NCBI GenBank assembly: GCA_009703545.1
Contig: WLFX01000052.1
Span: 1 to 6,918 of the forward strand
Direction of reading: 5' to 3'
DNA length: 6,918 bases
Origin: Actinomycetota bacterium
Lineage (GTDB): Bacteria > Actinomycetota > Actinomycetes > Actinomycetales > Microbacteriaceae
Shown: positions 1 to 5,912 of the stretch, piece after piece
Layout of the letters: each line of letters opens with the position of its first letter
Numbering within the stretch: position 1 is the first letter of the stretch
Position numbers and translations under genes: made by a program
Notes under the pieces: generated by a model
The model's database searches: none
The model's input: only the letters and a program-made list of their open reading frames with translations
What the model was told of the DNA's origin: nothing

Positions 1-621
1 ATCGGGGCTCGCGAGCGATGCACGATCCGCAGTCCACGGATGTGCAAAAACAGGCACACCGCCCGCCCCAACAACAACCTCAATCGCCCGTTCGATTGTC
101 GGCGCGTAGTGTCCGACAAAATAGCGCTCGTTCTCAGGCGCCAAAATCTCATCGAATGCCTCACTGACCGTTCCAACGACTCCCAACTCGACCAACGCGC
201 GGGCGATTGTCGGTCGCCCAAGCGTTCCGCCTTCCGTGTGAAAGGTGTAGACGAAATCACGCGTCAAACCAGCGATATCCGCATTAATTTTTTCGACCAT
301 CGATTCGAACCTCCACACACGATCGTCCTTTGTCTTGGTCGCTTCATCGACGAGGTCGGGGAAATCAGGATCGACGAGATAGCCCAGTAGGTGAACCGAA
401 TCCCCGTCCAGCGAGGCAGACAACTCGATGCCGGGCACGAAGGTCATTCCAAGGCGTGCGCACGCTGATCGTGCTTCATCCCAGCCGGCAGTCGTATCGT
501 GGTCGGTCAACGAGACCACGTCGAGTCCTTGTTCCTTTGCAACCTCCATCACGCGCGTCGGCGATTCGACACCGTCCGAACAGGTCGAGTGCAGATGCAG
601 GTCAATTCGGCGAGACGTCAT
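1..621 (-). CDS. PHP-domain phosphoesterase (TrpH/YciV-like), 3' end cut by window edge
   Basis: The gene is open from ATG at 621 to base 1, giving 207 codons with no stop, so the C-terminus lies outside the window; family members are usually about 280 residues. The PHP metal motifs are visible: HLHSTCSDG (H9, H11, D16), LTDHDT (H41), FVPGIELS (E66), H77 in VHLLGY, and AHPW near residue 194. This order matches the TrpH/YciV branch, whose studied members are metal-dependent phosphatases of 3',5'-nucleotide bisphosphates or 5'-to-3' exoribonucleases acting on short RNAs. That exact activity is inferred here. One oddity is T138 in the GRPTIARALVE motif, where relatives that I recall have His. 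The start is supported by the N-terminus beginning directly with the first beta strand and by a -10-like box six bases upstream. The gene diverges from the aminopeptidase gene. Confidence 0.93.
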   Translation of the reverse strand, partial: MTSRRIDLHLHSTCSDGVESPTRVMEVAKEQGLDVVSLTDHDTTAGWDEARSACARLGMTFVPGIELSASLDGDSVHLLGYLVDPDFPDLVDEATKTKDDRVWRFESMVEKINADIAGLTRDFVYTFHTEGGTLGRPTIARALVELGVVGTVSEAFDEILAPENERYFVGHYAPTIERAIEVVVGAGGVPVFAHPWTADRASLASPD

Positions 622-627
622 AACTTC

Positions 628-633
628 AGCATA
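628..633 (-). promoter_or_regulatory. Putative -10 box (TATGCT) for the PHP gene
   Basis: The minus strand reads TATGCT, then six bases (GAAGTT), then the ATG. TATGCT fits TANNNT, and the spacing puts transcription start at the A of the ATG, so the mRNA would be leaderless. No Shine-Dalgarno sequence is visible. No good -35 match is seen about 17 bases upstream, which is common in actinobacteria. Confidence 0.45.
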
Positions 634-647
634 GTTTCGAGAAGTGG

Positions 648-653
648 CAGACT
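648..653 (+). promoter_or_regulatory. Possible weak -10 box (CAGACT) for the aminopeptidase gene
   Basis: CAGACT keeps the two most conserved -10 positions (A at 2, T at 6) and sits exactly six bases before the ATG at 660, the spacing expected for a leaderless transcript. An alternative is TAGTTT at 632-637, which would give a leader of about 15 bases. No convincing ribosome binding site precedes the gene. Confidence 0.25.
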
Positions 654-659
654 TGAGTC

Positions 660-2111
660 ATGAGTGACGACGCCATCTCGCGAAACGAAAACAGATCGAC
701 AACGCCCCACAATTCAGCGTTCCACGGCTACATCTCGGGTGATTGGGGAGACCTACCGCGAGCAGTTGCGATTCAGCGCGCTCAGGCTCCTTTTTGTGCC
801 GAACGCCGCCGCGCCCTGTCCGCCGATTTCGCTGGCCACACACTCGTCATTCCGGCCGGTCCAATTTTGGTGCGGTCGTACGACACTCATCACCCGTATC
901 GCCCTCATTCGGCGTTCACCTATTACACCGGGTGGGGTGACGATACCGTCCCAGACTCAGTTCTTGTCCTCACGCCGAACGGAAACGACCACGACGCGAC
1001 GATGTTTTACCGTTTCCCCGCAGGGCGTGGCACGGAGGAATTCTATGCCGACGCAGACATCGGTGAATTCTGGGTGGGCCCTCGCCCGACCCCCGACGAC
1101 GTTGCAGTTGAATTGGGAATAGTCACGAAATCCCTCGCCGACCTTCCCGACGTTCTCGCACACGCCGATTTCAACTGGGCGATAATTCGAGAGGCCGATT
1201 CCGCGATCACGGACGCGGTCGATCTCGCTCGAGGGGACTCTGAAGCGAGAGACCACGAACTCGCGGTGTTCCAGAGCGAGCAACGACTCATCAAAGACGC
1301 GTTCGAGATTTCCGAAATACGGCGCGCGATCGAAGCAACGGCTTTGGGGTTTGATGATGTGCTCGAAACGTTGCCAGAAGCAACCGCACACACACGTGGC
1401 GAACGATTGATTGAGGGCACGTTCAATCGGCGCGCCCGCGCAGAGGGAAACCACGTGGGTTACGAAACAATCGCCGCCGCTGGCGCTCACACCTGTTTCT
1501 TGCACTGGGAACGTAACGATGGACCGGTGCGCGATGGTGACCTTGTGCTCATGGACGCTGGCGTCGAGGTCGAGAGCCTGTACACCGCGGACATCACCCG
1601 AACGTTCCCCGTGAACGGCCGATTCACCGAGACCCAACGACTCGTCTATGAGGCGGTCCTCGAGGCCGCTGACGCCGCGTTCGCTATCGTAAAACCAGGA
1701 ATCGTGTTTCGGGACGTGCACGCCGCCGCCATGGCAGTTATCGCTCGTCATGTGTCGGATTGGGGTTTCTTGCCCGTATCTCTTGACGAATCATTGTCTG
1801 AAACAGGGCAACATCATCGTCGTTACATGGTTCACGGAACGTCGCACCACCTCGGGCTCGACGTGCACGACTGCCCGCAAGCAAGAAAAGAGTTTTACAA
1901 AGACGGGATCGTGCGCGAGGGCATGGTGTTCACGATTGAACCAGGACTGTATTTCCAGGTCGATGACCTCACCGTTCCCGAACATTTTCGAGGAATCGGC
2001 GTGCGCATCGAAGACAACATTCTCGTCACGGCAGCCGGCTCAGAGAACTTGTCCATCGGTATTCCACGGACCGCCGACGACGTGGAAGCCTGGGTCGGTC
2101 GCCTCGCCTAA
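660..2111 (+). CDS. pepP: Xaa-Pro aminopeptidase (aminopeptidase P, M24B)
   Basis: This 483-residue cytoplasmic metallopeptidase is predicted to remove the N-terminal residue of peptides whose second residue is proline. Residues about 40-190 form the creatinase/AMP_N-type N-terminal domain (RPHSAFTYYTGW, 81-92). Residues about 215-483 form the pita-bread catalytic domain. The dinuclear metal ligands are all present: D299 (LMDAG), D311 (TADITRTF), H396 (HGTSHHLGLDVHD), E427 (TIEPG) and E451 (RIED). Substrate-binding histidines H282, H392 and H403 also align with E. coli PepP positions. Length and the N-terminal extension of about 40 residues match actinobacterial PepP. ATG 660 is chosen because it is the first start after the divergent gene and keeps the extension relatives have. 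The stop interlocks with that of mrp. There is no signal peptide. An inactive homologue is unlikely, since no ligand is missing. Confidence 0.97.
   Translation: MSDDAISRNENRSTTPHNSAFHGYISGDWGDLPRAVAIQRAQAPFCAERRRALSADFAGHTLVIPAGPILVRSYDTHHPYRPHSAFTYYTGWGDDTVPDSVLVLTPNGNDHDATMFYRFPAGRGTEEFYADADIGEFWVGPRPTPDDVAVELGIVTKSLADLPDVLAHADFNWAIIREADSAITDAVDLARGDSEARDHELAVFQSEQRLIKDAFEISEIRRAIEATALGFDDVLETLPEATAHTRGERLIEGTFNRRARAEGNHVGYETIAAAGAHTCFLHWERNDGPVRDGDLVLMDAGVEVESLYTADITRTFPVNGRFTETQRLVYEAVLEAADAAFAIVKPGIVFRDVHAAAMAVIARHVSDWGFLPVSLDESLSETGQHHRRYMVHGTSHHLGLDVHDCPQARKEFYKDGIVREGMVFTIEPGLYFQVDDLTVPEHFRGIGVRIEDNILVTAAGSENLSIGIPRTADDVEAWVGRLA
2108..2111. other. Interlocked stop codons of convergent pepP and mrp (CTAA)
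   Basis: The plus-strand gene ends with TAA at 2109-2111 and the minus-strand gene with TAG read from 2110 to 2108, so the two stops share bases. There is no room between the genes for a terminator hairpin. Transcription from each side probably ends inside the opposite gene. Confidence 0.9.
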
Positions 2112-3202
2112 ACCGAGAGCGGAATTGGCGCAGCGCCGCGTCGTGGCGCGGACTCGATAACGGCATCGACGATTTTATTGAAGGCAACCACCGCGACGTC
2201 GTTTCGGTCACCGTTCGAAAATGGTGTTCCGCTGTTTCCCGCCGCAATCAACGATGGCGTCAACGGAATACTGCCGAATAGTGGAACGTCAAGACGCTCA
2301 GCGACCTCGGCACCACCACCTGTTCCGAACATCGTGTGAGCGACACCGTCGACATCTGTCCAGTCCGACATGTTCTCGACCACGCCGATGACCCGCTGCC
2401 CGAGTTGGCGCGCAACGAGCCCCGAACGTTCGGCGATGTCGCTCGCACTCGCTTGAGGTGTCGTCACCACGATCACGTCTGCGGTCGGAACCAATTGCCC
2501 GAGCGAAATTGCGACGTCGCCTGTTCCCGGTGGAAGGTCGCACACGAGCACATCAAGATCGCCAAAATAGACGTCTGAGAGGAACTGGTTGATGGTGCGG
2601 TGCATCATTGGGCCACGCCACGACACCGGAGTGTGGGGATCGACGAACATGCCGATCGAAATCACGCCCACATCAAATGCGCGTGGGGGCAAAATCATGT
2701 CCTCGACTTTGGTTGGTTTTTCGTCGGGAATACCGAGCAGCCCAGGGATAGAGAATCCGTGGACGTCGGCGTCGAGCAAACCAACCTTCTGCCCACGTGC
2801 CGCGAGTGCCACGGCAAGGTTCGCGGCAACGGTGGACTTCCCTACCCCGCCCTTTCCGCTCGAGACCGCAATCACGCGAACCAGGGATTTTGGCCCGAAC
2901 CGGTCCTCCGCGGTTCTCCCGCTATGGAGACGCGACGACAGTGCCTTGCGGGCCTCCGGGCTCATGACACCCAGCGTTAAGTCAACCGTTTCGATGCCGT
3001 CCATCGCGAGCGCCGCGGCGCGGACATCGCCGTCGATAACGGAACGTTTTGGACAAGCCTCGATGGTCAACAGCACAGTGATCCGGGCCAACGCGCCGTC
3101 GATATCAACGGATTCGATCATTCCCAGTTCACCGAGTGAGCGCCGTAATTCGGGGTCGACGACTGCACCGACGGCGGCTCGAAGTTCCTCAGGACTTGTC
3201 AT
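2108..3202 (-). CDS. mrp: Mrp/NBP35-family ATP-binding protein (Fe-S carrier type), MIP18/DUF59 fused
   Basis: This 364-residue cytoplasmic P-loop ATPase belongs to the Mrp/ApbC/NBP35 family, whose members carry or transfer Fe-S clusters. Residues 1-75 are the DUF59/MIP18 domain, with its conserved Cys at C50 in IEACPKRS. Residues 105-350 are the ParA/MinD-like ATPase: deviant Walker A SSGKGGVGKST (114-124), switch I DADVHGFSIPG (144-154) and Walker B CDLPPGTGD (221-229). The C-terminal CPxC cluster motif of bacterial and eukaryotic relatives is absent; after ENMS (276-279) comes DWTDVDGV. I recall the same gap in other actinobacterial Mrp proteins. ATG 3202 is chosen over the in-frame ATG at 3307 because the DUF59 domain begins there and the longer version adds an unrelated Arg/Ser-rich stretch inside the upstream gene. 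The start overlaps the DUF1003 gene by 14 bases without a visible ribosome binding site, which suggests coupled translation. Confidence 0.96.
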   Translation of the reverse strand: MTSPEELRAAVGAVVDPELRRSLGELGMIESVDIDGALARITVLLTIEACPKRSVIDGDVRAAALAMDGIETVDLTLGVMSPEARKALSSRLHSGRTAEDRFGPKSLVRVIAVSSGKGGVGKSTVAANLAVALAARGQKVGLLDADVHGFSIPGLLGIPDEKPTKVEDMILPPRAFDVGVISIGMFVDPHTPVSWRGPMMHRTINQFLSDVYFGDLDVLVCDLPPGTGDVAISLGQLVPTADVIVVTTPQASASDIAERSGLVARQLGQRVIGVVENMSDWTDVDGVAHTMFGTGGGAEVAERLDVPLFGSIPLTPSLIAAGNSGTPFSNGDRNDVAVVAFNKIVDAVIESAPRRGAAPIPLSV

Positions 3203-3728
3203 TGGGGGCAGTGTTGTCGAGTTCCTCGAGAAGCGCACGCAACTCCGAACGAATGAAGTCTTTCGTCGCCACGTCCTTGATGGCGAGGCGCAGGGCGACG
3301 ACCTCACGGGCCAAATACTCGGTGTCCGCGAGGTTTCGTTCAGCGCGTTGGCGGTCTTGTTCCATTCCTACGCGATCACGGTCATCCTGTCGGTTTTGCG
3401 CAAGCAAGATCAGTGGAGCCGCATAGGACGCTTGCAACGACAGAATGAGTGTCAGCGCGGTGAAGCCAATATCGGCCGAGTCAAACCGCAGTCCCACTGG
3501 TACCAACGTGTTGTATGTCATCCAGAGGACAACGAAAAATGACAGCCCAATGAGGAACCAGGGCGTACCCATGGCGCGGGCGACCGACTCGGTGAATCGA
3601 CCGAATCTATCGCTTGATCGACGAGTCAGCGCTGGGCGAAGACCCTTTGGCTCGTTGAGTTGTTCGTCAACCGTGACGGAACGGCGACGAATGCGAGGGG
3701 TCGTCGCCTTGTGGTTCTGCTTGTCCAT
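3189..3728 (-). CDS. DUF1003 family two-helix membrane protein
   Basis: This 179-residue protein has the DUF1003 signature: a hydrophobic segment at about 57-78 (WFLIGLSFFVVLWMTYNTLV), then a second one at about 88-110 holding ILSLQASYAAPLILLAQNRQ, the most conserved block of the family, directly followed by DDRDR. The N-terminal 50 residues are basic and hydrophilic. Residues 115-172 are charged and helical with coiled-coil character. The family has no firmly established biochemical function; older annotations call some members CRP-like or cyclic-nucleotide-linked, which this sequence does not support. It probably sits in the cytoplasmic membrane with both tails inside. It is the middle gene of a three-gene operon, starting 3 bases after the PRC/MgtE_N/CBS gene and overlapping mrp by 14 bases. 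Partnership with the soluble upstream protein is an inference from this coupling. Confidence 0.95.
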   Translation of the reverse strand: MDKQNHKATTPRIRRRSVTVDEQLNEPKGLRPALTRRSSDRFGRFTESVARAMGTPWFLIGLSFFVVLWMTYNTLVPVGLRFDSADIGFTALTLILSLQASYAAPLILLAQNRQDDRDRVGMEQDRQRAERNLADTEYLAREVVALRLAIKDVATKDFIRSELRALLEELDNTAPNDKS

Positions 3729-3731
3729 GGC

Positions 3732-4988
3732 TCACGCTCCGTTCGTCCGTTCGTTCTCGTAATAGGGGTTACGCCAATCCTCGGGCAACATATGGTCGAG
3801 AACGTCATCGACCGTGACCACTCCGACGAGTCGTTGTTGGTCGTCCACCACAGGGAGGGACACCAGGTTGTAGCTGGCGAAGGTCCGAGCGATTTCACCC
3901 AAAGGCGCAACATCGAGGAGCGGTTCCGCACCCGAATCCATAATAGTTCCGAGCTGGGTTTGCGGAGGATGCCGCAACATCCTCTGGAAGTGAACGATAC
4001 CGAGAAACCGGCCGGTCGGTGATTCAAAGGGAGGAAGCGTGACACAAATAGACGCAGCCATGGCTGGCGTGATCTCGTTTCGACGAATCATCGCAAGACC
4101 CTCCGCGACCGTCGTTTCGGCGGACGCTATGAGTGGTTCCGTTGACATGAGACCGCCTGCGGTGTCGGGCGCGTATGACAAGAGGAATCGGACGTCGTCC
4201 GCCTCATCGGGATCCATGAGGTCAAGAATTTGTTCAGAGCGATCCGACGGAAACTGGGCGAGAAGGTCGGCCGCGTCATCCGGTTCCATGTTGTCCAGGA
4301 CGTCGGCAACGCGCTCGTCATCCATTCCCGCAAGAATTTCAATCTGCTCGGTCTCGGGCATTTCTTCGAGGGCGTCAGCGAGTCGCTCGTCCGAGAGCTC
4401 CTCGGCAACCTCGATTCGTCGTTCATCGGGAAGATCGAGAATCGACGCGGCAAGGTCTACGGGGTGCAGTTCCGAATAGGCGGCAATGAGGTGCTCTGCA
4501 CTTTGCGATTCGCCGGTCGCGCCTGACGGCGTGACGTCCTCCCAGCGAGCGAATACCGTTTGCCCTTTACCGAACAAAGTCGCCGCTTTCGCGCGGCGCA
4601 AATACAGTTGCGACACGTCCCACTGCCCGTTGGCGTCACTCTCAATGGCGACATCTTCGATGACGCTTGACCCGGAACCGTCATGGAACTCCATCGACCG
4701 CCCGATAAGTTCCGAAAAAACGCGCACCTCGCCGCCTCGTTGTTCGAATCGACGCATGTTGATTATTCCCGTTGTCAAAATCTGGCTGGGGCGGATGCTG
4801 ACTACTCGATTGATCGACAAGAACACGCGACGACGACCGGGGATTTCCACGGTGAGCCCGACGACGACCGGAGCGCCTTTTGTTCGGTAGGACACCACAA
4901 CATCGCGCACGCGACCGACCCGATCGCCGAGTGGGTCAAAGACCGCACATCCCGCGAGTCGGGCGACATAGACGCGTGTCGAACTCAC
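3732..4988 (-). CDS. PRC-barrel / MgtE_N / CBS-domain protein without a transport domain
   Basis: This 418-residue soluble protein has three parts. Residues 5-65 are a PRC-barrel (LAGCAVFDPLGDRVGRVRDV), and residues about 86-152 look like a second, diverged PRC-like barrel. Residues about 165-283 are the MgtE intracellular N domain: very acidic helical repeats ending in the hallmark YAPDTAGGLMSTE (272-284). Residues about 285-400 are a CBS pair, the second ending in LVGVVTVDDVLDHML. In MgtE channels these N and CBS domains sense cytosolic Mg2+ and gate the pore. Here the protein ends at 418, and the five-helix channel domain is missing. Transporter is therefore the wrong label; a Mg2+ or nucleotide sensor, or an adaptor, is my inference. 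From memory, M. tuberculosis Rv1232c has the same build. The start is a GTG with a -10-like box six bases upstream. It is the first gene of the operon with DUF1003 and mrp. Confidence 0.95.
   Translation of the reverse strand: MSSTRVYVARLAGCAVFDPLGDRVGRVRDVVVSYRTKGAPVVVGLTVEIPGRRRVFLSINRVVSIRPSQILTTGIINMRRFEQRGGEVRVFSELIGRSMEFHDGSGSSVIEDVAIESDANGQWDVSQLYLRRAKAATLFGKGQTVFARWEDVTPSGATGESQSAEHLIAAYSELHPVDLAASILDLPDERRIEVAEELSDERLADALEEMPETEQIEILAGMDDERVADVLDNMEPDDAADLLAQFPSDRSEQILDLMDPDEADDVRFLLSYAPDTAGGLMSTEPLIASAETTVAEGLAMIRRNEITPAMAASICVTLPPFESPTGRFLGIVHFQRMLRHPPQTQLGTIMDSGAEPLLDVAPLGEIARTFASYNLVSLPVVDDQQRLVGVVTVDDVLDHMLPEDWRNPYYENERTNGA
3737..3740 (-). promoter_or_regulatory. Ribosome binding site (GGAG) for the DUF1003 gene
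   Basis: GGAG lies eight bases before the ATG at 3728, inside the last codons of the preceding gene. It supports the chosen start and shows that this gene is translated from an operon message, unlike the leaderless-looking first genes in the window. Confidence 0.5.
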
Positions 4989-4994
4989 GTGTCC

Positions 4995-5000
4995 AGCGTA
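4995..5000 (-). promoter_or_regulatory. Putative -10 box (TACGCT) for the three-gene operon
   Basis: The minus strand reads TACGCT, six bases (GGACAC), then the GTG at 4988, which is leaderless spacing. A second candidate, TATTCT read from 5019 to 5014, would instead give a leader of roughly 18 bases that has no Shine-Dalgarno sequence. The sequence alone does not decide between them. Confidence 0.4.
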
Positions 5001-5012
5001 CTCGCGGGGTGA

Positions 5013-5018
5013 GAGAAT
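5013..5018 (+). promoter_or_regulatory. Possible -10 box (GAGAAT) for the stress-protein-like gene
   Basis: GAGAAT retains A at position 2 and T at position 6 of the -10 consensus and lies exactly six bases before the GTG at 5025. There is no ribosome binding site at a usual distance. The box is weak on its own; it is noted because the spacing repeats that of the other gene starts. Confidence 0.25.
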
Positions 5019-5024
5019 AGAGAC

Positions 5025-5519
5025 GTGTCAACTCCTTCTCTGTTTTCTCGTCGTGGCCCTTCCCCCGAAATTCCGCGCGGTGACGTGTTGTCGACTGTCG
5101 ATACCTACGTTGAGGCGCAATCCATTGTGAACCGTCTCGCGCATGCCGGATACAACGTCTCGGACATCGCCATTGTCGGGCGAGACTTGGTTACCGTCGA
5201 ACGGGTGACGGGTCGATTGACCTATGCCCGCGTCGCTCTGCGTGGCGCATTGAACGGCGCCTGGTTTGGCTTGTTCTTCAGTCTTGTTCTCAGTCTTCTG
5301 AGCGAACCGTCAACGACATTCGTGACGCCCGCTGTCATCGCTATCGGGGCAGGAATGGGAGTACTAATAACCCTTGCGATGTACGCAATCCGACGACGTC
5401 GGCACGACTTTTCATCCGTGCAGCAGGTTCTTGCCTCTCGCTACGAAGTAACCGTTCCGTCGGGAACCGCCGGGGCAGCACAACGCGCGCTTGCCGAGGC
5501 GCCGCGCGATAACCCTTAG
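5025..5519 (+). CDS. Membrane protein with general stress protein 17M-like (YflT) domain
   Basis: This is a 164-residue protein. Residues about 18-60 resemble the YflT/general stress protein 17M domain seen in many actinobacterial proteins: a swap-like segment VDTYVEAQSIVNRLAHAGY, then VSDIAIVGRDLVTVERVTGR. Two hydrophobic segments follow at about 73-93 (an ALNGAWFGLFF type Gly/Ala-rich helix) and about 100-122. They are capped by RRRR at 123-126, which favours a cytoplasmic C-terminal tail. No catalytic motif is visible, and the molecular role is unknown; the stress label comes from the Bacillus relative. The GTG start is well constrained, because an in-frame TGA lies at 5010-5012. The gene diverges from the PRC/MgtE_N operon, a pairing I recall from other actinobacteria, and converges on tatB. 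Gene content at this locus suggests an envelope-related role, which is inference. Confidence 0.92.
   Translation: MSTPSLFSRRGPSPEIPRGDVLSTVDTYVEAQSIVNRLAHAGYNVSDIAIVGRDLVTVERVTGRLTYARVALRGALNGAWFGLFFSLVLSLLSEPSTTFVTPAVIAIGAGMGVLITLAMYAIRRRRHDFSSVQQVLASRYEVTVPSGTAGAAQRALAEAPRDNP
5516..5519. other. Interlocked stop codons of the YflT-like gene and tatB (TTAG)
   Basis: The plus gene stops with TAG at 5517-5519 and tatB stops with TAA read from 5518 to 5516. The 4-base overlap is the reverse complement of the one at 2108-2111. There is no space for a terminator between the genes. Confidence 0.9.
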
Positions 5520-5857
5520 GTCGATTCGCCGTCGTAGGGAGTTACCGACGTGTTGGTCTCGGTTTGCGTTTTCGGCGCGTGCGGAGGCCTCACCCGAACA
5601 GGCTCTTCCTTCAGCGCATCGCGAATGATTCGTCGCGGGTCATATTGGCGCGGATCGAGTTTCTTGAGCTCGGCTAGGTCGACGTCGTGGCCGAATTCGT
5701 CCTTGAATCGTGACTCCGCGCCCCGCGCCATGTCGCGTAGTCGAGTGACGAGTCGTGCGAGTTGCGCGGCAAATCCCGGAAGACGATCGGGACCGACAAC
5801 GAGAAGTGCAACGAGTCCAATGAGGAATAGCTTCTCGATAGTGAGCCCGAACGACAT
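5516..5857 (-). CDS. tatB: Sec-independent (twin-arginine) translocase subunit TatB
   Basis: This 113-residue protein is the TatB component of the Tat system, which exports folded proteins across the cytoplasmic membrane; TatB works with TatC to bind twin-arginine signal peptides. The layout is canonical: a short N-terminus with E8 (FGLTIEKL), one transmembrane helix at about 9-21, the GPDRLP hinge at 22-27 (conserved Gly-Pro), an amphipathic helix at about 28-46 and a long charged tail. The tail block DLAELKKLDPRQYDP (about 70-84) is typical of actinobacterial TatB and argues against TatA. ATG 5857 is chosen over the in-frame ATG at 5935 because it places the conserved Glu at position 8; the longer form would add 26 unrelated residues. 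tatA and tatC are not in the window. A strong -10-like box sits six bases upstream. Confidence 0.93.
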   Translation of the reverse strand: MSFGLTIEKLFLIGLVALLVVGPDRLPGFAAQLARLVTRLRDMARGAESRFKDEFGHDVDLAELKKLDPRQYDPRRIIRDALKEEPVRVRPPHAPKTQTETNTSVTPYDGEST

Positions 5858-5863
5858 ATTTCT

Positions 5864-5869
5864 AGAATA
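5864..5869 (-). promoter_or_regulatory. Putative -10 box (TATTCT) for tatB
   Basis: The minus strand reads TATTCT, six bases (AGAAAT), then the ATG at 5857. This is the best -10 match among the gene starts here, and it points to a leaderless tatB mRNA. No clear -35 and no Shine-Dalgarno sequence are seen. Confidence 0.5.
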
Positions 5870-5883
5870 ACGTCGAAAGACCA

Positions 5884-5889
5884 TAGAGT
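5884..5889 (+). promoter_or_regulatory. Possible -10 box (TAGAGT) for the O-methyltransferase gene
   Basis: TAGAGT fits TANNNT and would start transcription near 5896, giving a leader of about 17 bases that contains the AGGAGG ribosome binding site. There is no obvious -35; the expected place overlaps the tatB -10 box. Confidence 0.25.
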
Positions 5890-5902
5890 TTAGGCAGCGG
5901 AT

Positions 5903-5908
5903 AGGAGG
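5903..5908 (+). promoter_or_regulatory. Strong ribosome binding site (AGGAGG) for the O-methyltransferase gene
   Basis: A perfect AGGAGG lies four bases before the ATG at 5913 and fixes the start. It is the only full Shine-Dalgarno sequence in front of any gene in the window. Confidence 0.75.
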
Positions 5909-5912
5909 GCAC

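Noticed and set aside
957..1751. A 264-codon open frame on the minus strand opposite pepP
   Set aside because: It lies wholly inside a well-supported gene, has no recognisable domain and has a Cys/His/Arg-rich composition typical of an antisense shadow.
3203..3307. In-frame N-terminal extension of Mrp to the ATG at 3307
   Set aside because: The extra 35 residues are Arg/Ser-rich with no domain and read out of frame through the DUF1003 gene; DUF59 begins at the 3202 start.
2589..3542. A 317-codon open frame on the plus strand opposite mrp and the DUF1003 gene
   Set aside because: The product is Ser/Arg-rich with no motif and crosses two real antisense genes, so it is a shadow of their codon bias.
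3732..4988. Calling this gene a magnesium transporter MgtE
   Set aside because: Only the cytosolic N and CBS domains are present. No hydrophobic segments suitable for the channel exist in the 418 residues.
4987..5029. Direct repeat ACGTGTC at 4987-4993 and 5023-5029 beside the two GTG starts, plus CACGTG at 4986-4991
   Set aside because: Seven bases is too short to call an operator, and both copies overlap start codons whose sequence is already constrained.
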